Source: Nitrosovibrio sp. Nv4
GTDB taxonomy: Bacteria; Pseudomonadota; Alphaproteobacteria; Acetobacterales; Acetobacteraceae
Direction of reading: 5' to 3'
DNA: 40,481 bases
Assembly: GCA_943330455.2 (NCBI GenBank)
Contig: CALQHT020000015.1
Location: 1-40,481, forward strand
The translations under genes were made by a program, and so were the position numbers. The notes beneath the pieces are model-generated. The model was not told where the DNA came from and ran no database searches. It saw only the letters and a program-made list of their open reading frames with translations. Positions within the stretch are counted from its first letter, which is position 1; the number at the start of each line of letters is the position of its first letter. Positions 17,777-26,358 of the stretch are shown piece after piece.

Positions 17777-17853
17777 CGTCATTGCCGGGCTTGACCCGGC
17801 AACCCTCGCTTCAACGTTGGGGGCGGGTTACCGGGTCAAGCCCGGTAATGACG
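17777..17853. repeat. Intergenic hairpin repeat, copy C (REP-like)
   Basis: A 77-bp palindrome starting 34 bp after the stop of binding-protein gene 2. The outer arms are CGTCATTGCCGGGCTTGACC and its complement; the centre reads CGCTTCAACG, so it is inverted relative to copies A and B. It ends about 100 bp before binding-protein gene 3. Nothing else is recognisable in that gap. Confidence 0.92.
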
Positions 17854-17955
17854 GTGAGTCCAGTTGGCAAACCACGCCCCGCTCCGCGTAACGATCCCTC
17901 GGGATACCCGAGGCAAACAGGACCTTGCCGAAGCAGGGCCATGTGAGAGGCAACC

Positions 17956-19977
17956 ATGCGAAGAACCGTTCTCGGACTTGTCGCCGCGATTTCGTTTTCG
18001 GCATTGGGCGCGTTCGCGCAGCAGCCGGGTTACGTTCAGTCCGATCTGGTCGGCAAGCTGGAAGGGCCGACGATCGTCACCGATCCGGCGCAATGGCCGA
18101 AGACCTTCAAGGAAGCCCCCGCGCTGGCGGCGCTTGTGAAGGAAGGCAAGCTGCCACCGGTCGAGCAACGGATTCCGCAAGAGCCGATGGTGCTGAAGCC
18201 GCTGCGGGAGATCGGGCAATACGGCGGCACCTGGCGGCGCGGCTTCCTGGGGCCGGGCGATTCCGAAAACGGCAACCGCCTGCGGGCGTCCGACAAGTTG
18301 CTGTTCTGGGACGTTACCGGCACGGAAATAGCACCCAACGTCGCAAAGGGTTATGAAATCAGCGCCGACGGCAAGCGCACCACCCTGTTCCTGCGCAAGG
18401 GCATGAAATGGTCCGATGGTGCACCGTTCACCGCCGACGATTTTATGTTCTGGTATCAGGACATGTATCAGGACAAGGACGTGGTGCGCGCGCCGGCTCC
18501 GGAATTCGCCGCCAACGGCAGGTCGGGCCGGATAGTGAAGATCGACGAAACCACGGTCGCCTTCGAATTCGACGACCCGCATTTTCTGTTCCCCAGCCAG
18601 CTTGCGGGTGACACCCAGGTCGGCGGCGGCCAATCGCGCCTGCAATCCGACGGGCGAGCGTTGGGGATGTACGCGCCGGCGCATTATCTGAAGCAGTTTC
18701 TGCCGAAATACAGCTCGGTCGAGGCGCTGACCGCGCGCGCCAAGGCGGAAGGATTTCCCAACTGGGTGCAGTATTTCCAGTTCAAATCCGACTGGCGTCT
18801 GAACCGCGACGTGCCGACATTGGCCGCCTGGAAGATGACCCAGCCGATCACCGGGCAGAATTGGGTGATGGAGCGCAACCCGTATTTCTGGGCCATCGAT
18901 ACGGCGGGCAACCAATTGCCCTATCTGGATCGGGCGCTTCTGACGCTCGCGGAAAATCCGGAGGTGATCAACCTGCGGGCCATCGCCGGCGAATACGACT
19001 ATCAGGAACGCTTCATGGACCTGGCGAAGCTGCCGGTGTTTCTGGAAAACGCCCAGCGCGGCGGCTATCGCGTGCATCTGGACCCCGCCTTCAATGGCGC
19101 CGACACGCTGATCATGTTCAACCGCGCCTATCGCACCGATCCGGAGATCCAAAAATGGATCACCAACGTGGACTTCCGGCGCGCGCTCGCGTTGGGCATC
19201 GATCGGGAGCAGATCAATCACGCGTTCTTCCTCGGCCTGGGCACGACCGGGTCGGTCGTTCCATCAGAGATAATCAAGGAAAGTCCGGGCGGCGAATGGC
19301 GGCAAAAATGGTCGCATCAGGACATTCCGAAGGCCAACGCGATGCTGGATGCGATCGGGCTGAACAAGAAGGACAAGGAAGGCTTCCGCCTGCGCACCGA
19401 TAACGGGGAGCGTCTGCGGATTCAGATCGATGTAGCACAAACCCTGTCTCCGACTTGGCCGCAGCAGGGTGAAATGGTCGCCCAGCAGTGGAAAGCCATC
19501 GGTATTTCCGCCGACATCAAGTTGCTGGAGCGGAGTTACTTCTACAACCGCACCCGCCAGGATTTGAATCAGGTGGTGATTACCAGCAATGGGGGCTCGG
19601 AAAGCCTGTTCCTGTTCTCGATCTCGGTGCTGCCCGTCGATCCCGCCGCCAGCCTGAATGGCGCGGCGCATGCTTTGTGGTATTCGACCAATGGCGCCCA
19701 GGGCATCGCGCCCACCGATGCGGCCCAGCTCAAGGCGTTTGAACTCTACCGGTCCGCGGCGTCGCAGCCGGAGGCGGAACGGATCAAGATTGCCCAGGAG
19801 ATCTGGAAACTTGCCGCCGATCAGGTCTGGTCGATCGGTCTCGTCGGCCTGTCCCCCGCCTATATGGGCACCCGCGTCGTCAATGCGCGCCTGGAAAACA
19901 TTCCGGCCCGCACCTGCACGTCTCAGCATTGCCGCACTCCCTGGAGCGGCCACCCGGAGCAGTGGTTCTACAAATGA
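17956..19977 (+). CDS. ABC transporter substrate-binding protein, family 5, paralogue 3 of 4
   Basis: A 673-residue exported family-5 binding protein. The signal peptide MRRTVLGLVAAISFSALG continues to a likely cut after AFA (residue 21). It shares YGGTWRRGFLGPGD, TLFLRKGMKWSDGAPFTADD, ENPEVINLRAIAGEYDYQER and CTSQHCRTPWSGHPEQW with the other three. It is the most divergent around the putative pocket: NGADTLIMFNRAYRTDPE has Arg where the others have Met (NRAY versus NMxY), and WAID replaces YAVD/YEVD, so a different ligand range is plausible. The ATG is preceded by GAGAGG. Its stop overlaps the ATG of paralogue 4 (ATGA), so those two are translationally coupled. Confidence 0.93.
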   Translation: MRRTVLGLVAAISFSALGAFAQQPGYVQSDLVGKLEGPTIVTDPAQWPKTFKEAPALAALVKEGKLPPVEQRIPQEPMVLKPLREIGQYGGTWRRGFLGPGDSENGNRLRASDKLLFWDVTGTEIAPNVAKGYEISADGKRTTLFLRKGMKWSDGAPFTADDFMFWYQDMYQDKDVVRAPAPEFAANGRSGRIVKIDETTVAFEFDDPHFLFPSQLAGDTQVGGGQSRLQSDGRALGMYAPAHYLKQFLPKYSSVEALTARAKAEGFPNWVQYFQFKSDWRLNRDVPTLAAWKMTQPITGQNWVMERNPYFWAIDTAGNQLPYLDRALLTLAENPEVINLRAIAGEYDYQERFMDLAKLPVFLENAQRGGYRVHLDPAFNGADTLIMFNRAYRTDPEIQKWITNVDFRRALALGIDREQINHAFFLGLGTTGSVVPSEIIKESPGGEWRQKWSHQDIPKANAMLDAIGLNKKDKEGFRLRTDNGERLRIQIDVAQTLSPTWPQQGEMVAQQWKAIGISADIKLLERSYFYNRTRQDLNQVVITSNGGSESLFLFSISVLPVDPAASLNGAAHALWYSTNGAQGIAPTDAAQLKAFELYRSAASQPEAERIKIAQEIWKLAADQVWSIGLVGLSPAYMGTRVVNARLENIPARTCTSQHCRTPWSGHPEQWFYK

Positions 19978-21992
19978 GATACTTTGCCCTTGCCCTGTCC
20001 TTACTGCTGGCCGGTGCCTCCGCCGCGGCCGCGCAGCAGAACGCGCTGCGCGATGCCGGGATCGTCGGCGCCCTGGAATCCGCCACGATCGTCTCCGATC
20101 CGGCGCAGTTCCCGAAGAAATTCCAGGAATCGCCGACGATGGCGGAACTGGTGAAAGCCGGCAAATTGCCTCCGGTCGAGCAGCGTTTGCCGGTCGATCT
20201 GCTGGTCATCGCGCCATTGCATGAAATCGGCAAATACGGTGGCACCTGGCGCCGCGCCTTCCTGGGGCCGGGCGACGGGGAGAACGGCAACCGCATCCGC
20301 GCCGGAGACAAGCCGCTGTTCTGGGATGTGACCGGAACGAAACTGATGCCGCAGGTCGCCAAATCCTATGAAATCAGCGCCGATGGCAAGCGCACCACGC
20401 TGTTCCTGCGCAAGGGCATGAAGTGGTCGGATGGCACGCTCTTCACCGCCGACGATTTCGTCTTCTGGTATGAGGACATGTACCAGAACAAGGAAGTCGC
20501 ACCCTCCGCGTCGCCCAACATGACGCCGAGCGGCAAGCCGGGTCGGGTGGTGAAGGTGGACGAGACCACCGTGGCCATCGAATTCGACGTGCCTCATTTC
20601 CTGTTCCCGGCCCTGCTGGGCGGCGACTCCCAGGTCGGCGGCGGTCAGTCCCGCATGCAGTCGGAGGGCCTCGCGTTCGGTCTTTACGCTCCGGCGCATT
20701 ACCTGAAGCAGTTCCTGCCGAAATACACGCCGGTGGAGACCCTGAACGCGCAAGCCAAGGCGGCCGGCTATGCCAACTGGGTGCAGTATTTCAAGTTCAA
20801 GACCGACTGGCGGCTGAATGTCGATCTGCCGACCATCGCCGCCTGGAAAATGACGCAACCGATCAACACCCAGACCTGGATGCTGGAACGCAACCCGTAT
20901 TTCTATGAGGTCGATACCGCGGGTAACCAACTGCCCTATATCGAGCGCGTGCAGATGGCGCTGGCGGAAAATCCTGAAGTCGTGAACCTGCGTGCCATCG
21001 CCGGCGAGTATGACGTGCAGGAACGCTTCATCGACATTGCCAAGCTGCCGGTGTTCCTGGAAAACGCCGCTCGCGGCAAATACAAATACCGCCTCGACCT
21101 GGGCTTTAACGGCAGCGACTCCCAGTTGGTCTTCAACATGTCCTACAAGGGCGACCCTGAAATCGGGAAATGGTTCGCGGTTGCCGATTTCCGGCGAGCG
21201 CTGTCCATCGCGATCGATCGCGAACAATTGAACGAGACATTCTGGCTCGGTATCGGCACCCCCGGGTCCGGCGTCCCGTCGGAAGTGATCCCGGAAAGCC
21301 CCGGCAAGGAATGGATCGCCAAATGGTCCAATTTCGATCCGGCCAAGGCCAACGCTATGCTGGACGCTGTCGGCCTGACGAAAAAGGACCGGGAGGGCTA
21401 CCGTCTGCGCACCGACAATGGAGAACGGTTGCGGGTGCAGATCGACGTCGCTCAGACCCTGAACCCCACCTGGCCGCAACAGGTGGAAATGGTGATCCAG
21501 CAATGGCGGGCGGTCGGCATCTCGGCCGACTTGAAACTGCTGGAACGCAGCCTGTTCTTCACGCGGCTGCGCAACGACCAGCACCAGATGGTGCTGTTTT
21601 CCAACAGCGGGTCCGAAAGCCTGTATCTGTTTCCGACCCTGGCCCTGCCGGTCGATCCCGCCGGCAGCCTGATGGGCACCGCATGGTCGAACTATTACGC
21701 GTCAGGTGGCACGCAGGGCACCAAGCCGGAGGACCCGGCCATGCTGCGCATCTTCGACCTGATGCGCAATGCGCCAACCATGCCGGAGCAGCAGCGGAAC
21801 GAAGCCGCCCAGGAAATCTGGCGCACGGTTGCCGATGCGAAATGGCAGATCGGCCTGGTTGGCCAGGCGCCGGGCAGCCAGGGCAACCGCATCGTCAGCG
21901 ACCGGCTGGGCAATATCCCCGCCCGCATCTGCATCTCTCAGCACTGCCGTCCGCCCTGGTCCGCTCGGCCGGAGCAGTGGTATTTCCGTTAG
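19974..21992 (+). CDS. ABC transporter substrate-binding protein, family 5, paralogue 4 of 4
   Basis: A 672-residue exported family-5 binding protein. The signal peptide MRYFALALSLLLAGASAAAA probably ends at residue 20. The conserved family framework is complete, ending in CISQHCRPPWSARPEQWYF. Its putative pocket stretch reads NGSDSQLVFNMSYKGD. I placed the start at 19974, where ATG overlaps the TGA of paralogue 3, because the signal peptide begins there; an in-frame ATG 15 codons earlier lies inside paralogue 3. The sulfite dehydrogenase gene follows after 69 bp with no terminator visible, so the operon probably continues. Similarity among all four proteins shows they arose by tandem duplication. 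Confidence 0.93.
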   Translation: MRYFALALSLLLAGASAAAAQQNALRDAGIVGALESATIVSDPAQFPKKFQESPTMAELVKAGKLPPVEQRLPVDLLVIAPLHEIGKYGGTWRRAFLGPGDGENGNRIRAGDKPLFWDVTGTKLMPQVAKSYEISADGKRTTLFLRKGMKWSDGTLFTADDFVFWYEDMYQNKEVAPSASPNMTPSGKPGRVVKVDETTVAIEFDVPHFLFPALLGGDSQVGGGQSRMQSEGLAFGLYAPAHYLKQFLPKYTPVETLNAQAKAAGYANWVQYFKFKTDWRLNVDLPTIAAWKMTQPINTQTWMLERNPYFYEVDTAGNQLPYIERVQMALAENPEVVNLRAIAGEYDVQERFIDIAKLPVFLENAARGKYKYRLDLGFNGSDSQLVFNMSYKGDPEIGKWFAVADFRRALSIAIDREQLNETFWLGIGTPGSGVPSEVIPESPGKEWIAKWSNFDPAKANAMLDAVGLTKKDREGYRLRTDNGERLRVQIDVAQTLNPTWPQQVEMVIQQWRAVGISADLKLLERSLFFTRLRNDQHQMVLFSNSGSESLYLFPTLALPVDPAGSLMGTAWSNYYASGGTQGTKPEDPAMLRIFDLMRNAPTMPEQQRNEAAQEIWRTVADAKWQIGLVGQAPGSQGNRIVSDRLGNIPARICISQHCRPPWSARPEQWYFR

Positions 21993-22061
21993 ATCGGAAA
22001 CGGAGTACAAGTACCTCCAAATGAGGGCCTGACTGGTTTGATCCGGCCTGGAGGAAATGTG

Positions 22062-23366
22062 ATGTCTCAATCGATCGAACGCAGCGCGGCGGAACTTTAT
22101 GCCAATGATCCGGAACGCGCGGACGCCGTGGTGCTGGGGCGGCGGCGCGTTCTGACCGGCGCGGGCCTTGCTGCTCTGGGCACCGCGCTGGGGGCGGCCA
22201 TGCCGTTCGGGCGCCACCTGCCGGCCGGAATGCTGCCTGTCGCGCTGGCCCAGGGGAAGGGGCCGCAGTTTCTGGACTTTCCGGGCAAGGACAAAGGACT
22301 GGTCGTCCTGGGCGATCGTCCGCTGGTTGCGGAAACGCCGGAGCATCTGCTGGACGATGCCACCACACCGGTGGGTAAATTCTTCATCCGGAACAATGGC
22401 CAGATCCCGGACGACATTGCCAATGCGGATGCCTGGACGATCCGTATCGACGGGGAGGTCAACACACCGCTGGAGTTGAAGCTGGGCGACATCAAGCAAC
22501 GCTTCCAGGCACAGACCCATCGCATGGTGCTGGAATGCGGCGGTAATGGCCGGTCCTTTTTCTCCCCGCCCGGTCGCGGCAACCAATGGACCAATGGCGG
22601 TGCGGGCTGCGCCGAATGGACGGGCGTCGCCCTGAAGGACGTGCTGGCGGCCGCGGGATTGAAGTCCGAGGCCAAGTTTACCGGCAGTTATGGCTCGGAC
22701 GCGCATCTGTCCGGCGATGCATCGAAACACGCGATTTCCCGTGGCAATCCGATCGCCAAGTCGCTCGATCCGCACAGCATGATTGTGTGGGCGATGAACG
22801 GGCAGCCACTGACGACCATCCATGGCGGGCCGGTTCGCCTGATCGTGCCGGGCTGGCCGGGGTCGTTGTCCACCAAGTGGTTGAACCGCGTGGTGGTGCG
22901 CGCCACGCCGCATGACGGGCAGGGGATGGGCGGGACGTCGTATCGCGTGCCAGTCAAGCCGATCGTTCCGGGCAGCAACGACGACGGGAAGACGTTCCGC
23001 GACCTCGAATCGATGCCGGTTCGGGGCATCATCACCAATCCGGCGAACGGCGCTCGTCTGCCGACCGGCACGCGGGATCTGCCGTTGCGCGGTGCGGCTT
23101 GGGGGGGCGATGTCGGCGTCGGGCGGGTCGATGTCTCGATCGATTTCGGCCAGACCTGGCAACAGGCGGACACGGCCACACCGACCAACCACTATGACTG
23201 GACCCGCTGGACCCGGACGGTGAAGCTGCCATCCGATGGGTATTTTGAACTGTGGGTGAGGGCGACCGATCGGAATGGCCTGGCCCAGCCTGTGGTCGCG
23301 CCGAACTGGAACCCGCAAGGTTACGGAGCCAATCCGATCAACCGGATTGCGGTGTTGGTCGGCTGA
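22062..23366 (+). CDS. sorA: SorA-like sulfite dehydrogenase, molybdenum catalytic subunit
   Basis: A 434-residue periplasmic molybdoenzyme of the sulfite oxidase family, which oxidises sulfite to sulfate and passes electrons to cytochrome c. A Tat signal starts with GRRRVLTGAGLAALG (26-40), fitting export of a folded cofactor protein. The pterin-binding domain has FFIRNNG (108-113 region) and MVLECGGNGRS, in which C159 is the expected molybdenum ligand. A C-terminal dimerisation domain follows (GVGRVDVSIDFGQTWQ, WVRATDRNG). The ATG at 22062 has GGAGGAA at optimal distance; a TTG eight codons earlier would bury that Shine-Dalgarno. It overlaps by one base with the cytochrome gene, the SorAB arrangement. 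SoxC-like assignment is the alternative, but no sox genes are nearby. Confidence 0.86.
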   Translation: MSQSIERSAAELYANDPERADAVVLGRRRVLTGAGLAALGTALGAAMPFGRHLPAGMLPVALAQGKGPQFLDFPGKDKGLVVLGDRPLVAETPEHLLDDATTPVGKFFIRNNGQIPDDIANADAWTIRIDGEVNTPLELKLGDIKQRFQAQTHRMVLECGGNGRSFFSPPGRGNQWTNGGAGCAEWTGVALKDVLAAAGLKSEAKFTGSYGSDAHLSGDASKHAISRGNPIAKSLDPHSMIVWAMNGQPLTTIHGGPVRLIVPGWPGSLSTKWLNRVVVRATPHDGQGMGGTSYRVPVKPIVPGSNDDGKTFRDLESMPVRGIITNPANGARLPTGTRDLPLRGAAWGGDVGVGRVDVSIDFGQTWQQADTATPTNHYDWTRWTRTVKLPSDGYFELWVRATDRNGLAQPVVAPNWNPQGYGANPINRIAVLVG

Positions 23367-23737
23367 TGCGGCCGATCCATCTTGTGGTCCTGCTGGGACT
23401 GGTGGTGGCGGCGGTCCCGTCGGTGGCGCAACAACCGCCGGCGGCCGCATTCCAGCCCGGGCAGGAAGATCCGGCGACCTATCCGGATTTTCCCGGCCGC
23501 GATGAGACGTTCGGCTTCTGCGCCGCTTGCCACAATTTCCGCATTGTCGCCGCCCAGGGCATGACGCGAGATCAATGGGATGCGTCCCTGGCCTGGATGA
23601 CCGACAAACACGGCATGCCGGCGCTGGACCATGCTTACCGAGAGACGATCCTGGACTATTTGGCCAAGGCCTTCCCACCCCGTGCGCCGGTCGGCGGGCG
23701 CGCCGGATGGCGCAACCCGTTTGCGCCTGCCCAGTAA
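23366..23737 (+). CDS. sorB: SorB-like c-type cytochrome, sulfite dehydrogenase subunit
   Basis: A 123-residue small monohaem cytochrome. The N-terminal signal peptide MRPIHLVVLLGLVVAAVPSV ends near AQ (22). One haem-attachment motif FCAACHNF (C52, C55, H56) is present; M66, M78 or M84 could be the sixth ligand. After sulfite is oxidised by SorA the electrons would pass through this haem to the respiratory chain. The start is the ATG formed by the TGATG overlap with sorA; an ORF extending further upstream lies inside sorA and lacks the signal peptide. It closes the plus-strand locus and is followed by hairpin repeat D, which may mark the transcript end. Confidence 0.86.
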   Translation: MRPIHLVVLLGLVVAAVPSVAQQPPAAAFQPGQEDPATYPDFPGRDETFGFCAACHNFRIVAAQGMTRDQWDASLAWMTDKHGMPALDHAYRETILDYLAKAFPPRAPVGGRAGWRNPFAPAQ

Positions 23738-23770
23738 GGCCGGCTGCCCAAACCAAGGACCGTTCCCCCC

Positions 23771-23858
23771 TTCACCGTCATTGCCGGGCTCGACCCGGCA
23801 ACCCGCGCTTCAGCGGCAGGGGGTGGGTTGCCGGGTCAAGCCCCCCAATGACGGTGAA
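23771..23858. repeat. Intergenic hairpin repeat, copy D (REP-like)
   Basis: This is the longest-stemmed copy: the 78-bp core (23776-23853) is extended by TTCAC and GTGAA on its outer ends. The centre GCGCTTCAGCGGCAGGGGGT matches copy E and has the orientation of C and E. The right inner arm is slightly decayed (GCCCCCCAATG in place of GCCCGGCAATG). It sits between the convergent sorB and LhgO-like genes and may serve both as an end structure. Confidence 0.92.
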
Positions 23859-23921
23859 AAGGGGGCGGCGGCGTATCGGTCAGTTGATAAGGCCGTTGGC
23901 ATAACGCTCAGCCCGTCTGCC

Positions 23922-25028
23922 TCACCCCGTCCGCGAAATCTCCAGCACATGGTCCGCGATCGCGAGCGACGCGGTCAGGCCGGGGCTCTCGATCCCGAAC
24001 AGGTTGATCAGCCCTGGCACGCCATGCGTCTGCGGCCCCTGCACCACGAAATCCTGCCCCGGCGCCCCGCGCGGCACCGTCTTCGGCCGGATGCCCGCAT
24101 AGCCCGGCTGTAGGGCCCCGTCCTTCAATCCCGGCCAGTATTTCCGCACCGCGTCATAGAAACTGTCGGATCGCGACGGATCGACCGTGTAGTCGATCGC
24201 ATCGATCCATTCCACATCCGGCCCAAATCGCGCCTGCCCGCCCAGATCGACCGTCAGATGCACGCCCAGCCCGCCGGGCACCGGCACCGGATAGATCAGC
24301 CGCGAAAACGGAGACCGTCCGGACAAGGTGAAATAATTCCCCTTGGCGAAATATTCCGTCGGCACCCGATCCTGAGGCATCCCGTGGATGCCCCGCGCCA
24401 CGAACGGCGCATGCAGCCCGGCTGAGTTCACCAGCAAACGGCAGCGTAACGTCATCGGGTCGGTGCCGCCGACGTCGATCTCGATCTGCCGGTCCACCAC
24501 CCGCGCGCCTACCATCGGGCTGAAAATCACCAGCACGGCACCGGCGTTTTCGGCGTCGCCTTGCAGCGCCACCATGTAGTTGTGGCTGTCGATGATGCCG
24601 GTGGCGGGAGACAGCAGGGCGCTGGTGCAGGACAGGTTCGGTTCCATTTCGATGGCCTCGGCAGCGGTCAGGACGCGCATGCCCTCCACGCCGTTGGTTT
24701 CCGCCCGCTGCTTGATGCCGGCCAGCATCGCGTCTTCCTGCGCGTTGGTGGCCACGATCAGCTTGCCGCAATTGATGTGCGGCACGCCTTTCTCCGCGCA
24801 ATAGGCATACAGCTTGCGCCGGCCTTCCACGCAGAACCGCGCCATCAGGCTGTTCGCGGGATAGTAGATACCGGCGTGGATCACCTCGCTGTTGCGGGAG
24901 GATGTTTCGGTCCCGATCCCCTCCGCCTGTTCCAGGATGATGACCTCGCGTCCGGCCTGGGCCAGCGCCCGCGCGACCGCCAGACCGACAACTCCGGCGC
25001 CCACGACAACGCAATCGACTTCTTCCAC
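23922..25028 (-). CDS. FAD-dependent oxidoreductase, L-2-hydroxyglutarate oxidase (LhgO)-like
   Basis: A 368-residue flavoprotein of the D-amino-acid-oxidase fold, closest in pattern to L-2-hydroxyglutarate oxidase/dehydrogenase. The FAD motif [16 protein letters not shown] is at residues 7-22. [35 protein letters not shown] (in part), [11 protein letters not shown] and the C-terminal [16 protein letters not shown] are family hallmarks. I chose the GTG at 25028 because AGGAGG stands eight bases upstream; an ATG eight codons earlier includes that Shine-Dalgarno in its coding sequence. It is divergent from the PanE-like gene with about 64 bp between. No ubiquinone-reductase partner is adjacent. 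The substrate is inferred from family pattern and could be another 2-hydroxyacid. Confidence 0.82.
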   Translation of the reverse strand: MEEVDCVVVGAGVVGLAVARALAQAGREVIILEQAEGIGTETSSRNSEVIHAGIYYPANSLMARFCVEGRRKLYAYCAEKGVPHINCGKLIVATNAQEDAMLAGIKQRAETNGVEGMRVLTAAEAIEMEPNLSCTSALLSPATGIIDSHNYMVALQGDAENAGAVLVIFSPMVGARVVDRQIEIDVGGTDPMTLRCRLLVNSAGLHAPFVARGIHGMPQDRVPTEYFAKGNYFTLSGRSPFSRLIYPVPVPGGLGVHLTVDLGGQARFGPDVEWIDAIDYTVDPSRSDSFYDAVRKYWPGLKDGALQPGYAGIRPKTVPRGAPGQDFVVQGPQTHGVPGLINLFGIESPGLTASLAIADHVLEISRTG

Positions 25029-25092
25029 GCGCGCCCCCTCCTGTAACGGCATTCAGGAACGGGTTAGGCTGGCTGAAAACAGGAGTCCAGAC

Positions 25093-26016
25093 ATGCGGAT
25101 CGCGGTCATCGGCACAGGCGGGGTTGGCGGAGGGTTTGGTGCGGCGCTGGCCAAGGCGGGCGGCGACGTCACCTTCGTCGCGCGCGGGGCGCATCTGGCG
25201 GCCATGCGCGCCAACGGGCTGCGCGTGGAAGGCGATCGCGGCAACACCCTGATCAAGCCGGTGCAGGCGACCGACGACCCGGGCTCGATCGGTGTCGTCG
25301 ATGTCGTGCTGTTCTGCGTGAAGCTGTGGGACGTGGAGAGCGCCGGTGCCCAGATCAAGCCGATCGTCGGACCCGACACCGCGGTGATCCCGCTGCAGAA
25401 CGGCATCGATTCCCCCGACCGTCTGGCGCCCATACTGGGGGCAGGCGCGATCATGGGCGGCACCGTCGGCATCAGCACCACGATCGCCGAACCCGGGCTG
25501 ATCCGTCAGACCGGCACCGGGATGACGATGGCATTCGGGGAACTGGATGGCAGTCCCAGCCCGCGCGGGGAGCGCCTGCTGGCCCTGGCGAAGCAGGCCG
25601 GCTTCGATGTCACCCTGACCAACGCGATCCAGACCGCGATCTGGACCAAATTCATTCTGCTGACCGCCATGAGCGGCATTACCGCGCTGACTCGCCTGCC
25701 GGTCGGCAAATTGCGCGACGATCCGGACATTCTCGCCCTGTTCGAAGCGGTGATGCGGGAGACGGAGGCGATCGGCCGAGCGCGTGGGGTGGTATTGCCG
25801 GCGGATGTGGTGGAGCAGCGGTTGGCCGGGGTTCGTTCATCTCCGCCGGGGGTCATGGCGTCCATGGCGCACGACCTGCTGCGAGGCAACCGGCTGGAGC
25901 TGCCGTGGCTGGCCGGCAAGGTGGTCGCGCTGGGTCGGGAATACGGCATCCCGACCCCCGCCAACGCAACGATTCTGGCCGGGTTGAAACCCTATGCCAA
26001 CGGCAAGCCGGCCTGA
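25093..26016 (+). CDS. 2-dehydropantoate 2-reductase family protein (PanE/ApbA)
   Basis: A 307-residue NADP-dependent reductase of the ketopantoate reductase family, which in pantothenate synthesis reduces ketopantoate to pantoate. The Rossmann motif RIAVIGTGGVGGGFG starts at residue 2. PLQNGIDSPDRL, the catalytic-lysine segment IWTKFILLTAMSGI and the C-terminal GNRLELPWLAGKVV/GREYGIPTPANATI are present. The ATG has AGGAG seven bases upstream. Such genes are frequently present in several copies, many acting on other 2-oxoacids; an LhgO-like 2-hydroxyacid oxidase next door fits either role. It ends 3 bp from the convergent BrnA-like gene. Confidence 0.85.
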   Translation: MRIAVIGTGGVGGGFGAALAKAGGDVTFVARGAHLAAMRANGLRVEGDRGNTLIKPVQATDDPGSIGVVDVVLFCVKLWDVESAGAQIKPIVGPDTAVIPLQNGIDSPDRLAPILGAGAIMGGTVGISTTIAEPGLIRQTGTGMTMAFGELDGSPSPRGERLLALAKQAGFDVTLTNAIQTAIWTKFILLTAMSGITALTRLPVGKLRDDPDILALFEAVMRETEAIGRARGVVLPADVVEQRLAGVRSSPPGVMASMAHDLLRGNRLELPWLAGKVVALGREYGIPTPANATILAGLKPYANGKPA

Positions 26017-26019
26017 CCG

Positions 26020-26358
26020 CTACTTCGCTCTGCCACGCCCCGACTTCTTCGGCGCGGCCGAGCGCTCGGCTGCTGCAGGAGCGAGGCCGGCGCGCTGGCG
26101 GGCCTGCATGAAGGAGCGCAGAACCTCATTGATGCGGGTCTGGTAGCCGGCGCCAAAGCCGCGAAAGAAGCGCAGAACATCCGCGTCGAGGCGCAGGCTG
26201 ACGGCCAGTTTGGCCTCCTTCACGTCGAAGACCAGGTCGGTGGCCCAACCGGCGTTGCCGATATCGGGTTTCGGCGCGGCGGCCGGCTTGGGGGTCTTCG
26301 CGGCGGCTTTCTTTCGGCTGGCCGGGGCTTTGGCTTTTGGTTTCGCTGTCCGTGCCAT
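26020..26358 (-). CDS. BrnA-type ribbon-helix-helix protein with basic, histone-H1-like tail; orphan antitoxin or DNA-binding protein
   Basis: A 112-residue basic protein. Residues 1-45 are a Lys/Ala/Pro-rich tail (KAKAPASRKKAAAKTPKPAA), resembling histone-H1-like bacterial proteins. Residues 55-95 match the BrnA/DUF4415 domain: VSLRLDADVLRFFRGFGAGYQTRINEVLRSFM, quoted here as two joined motifs, with a ribbon-helix-helix fold. A second basic tail (APKKSGRGRAK) ends the protein. BrnA is normally the antitoxin and repressor of the BrnT RNase toxin, encoded just upstream; I find no BrnT in the 460 bp upstream or elsewhere in the window. The ATG at 26358 follows GGAGGAAAC, so a longer in-frame start at 26463 is unlikely. 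Confidence 0.78.
   Translation of the reverse strand: MARTAKPKAKAPASRKKAAAKTPKPAAAPKPDIGNAGWATDLVFDVKEAKLAVSLRLDADVLRFFRGFGAGYQTRINEVLRSFMQARQRAGLAPAAAERSAAPKKSGRGRAK

Noticed and set aside
21702-23756. A 684-codon minus-strand frame opposite sorAB
   Set aside because: It overlaps strongly supported genes on the other strand. Its sequence is Arg/Pro-rich without any family motif.
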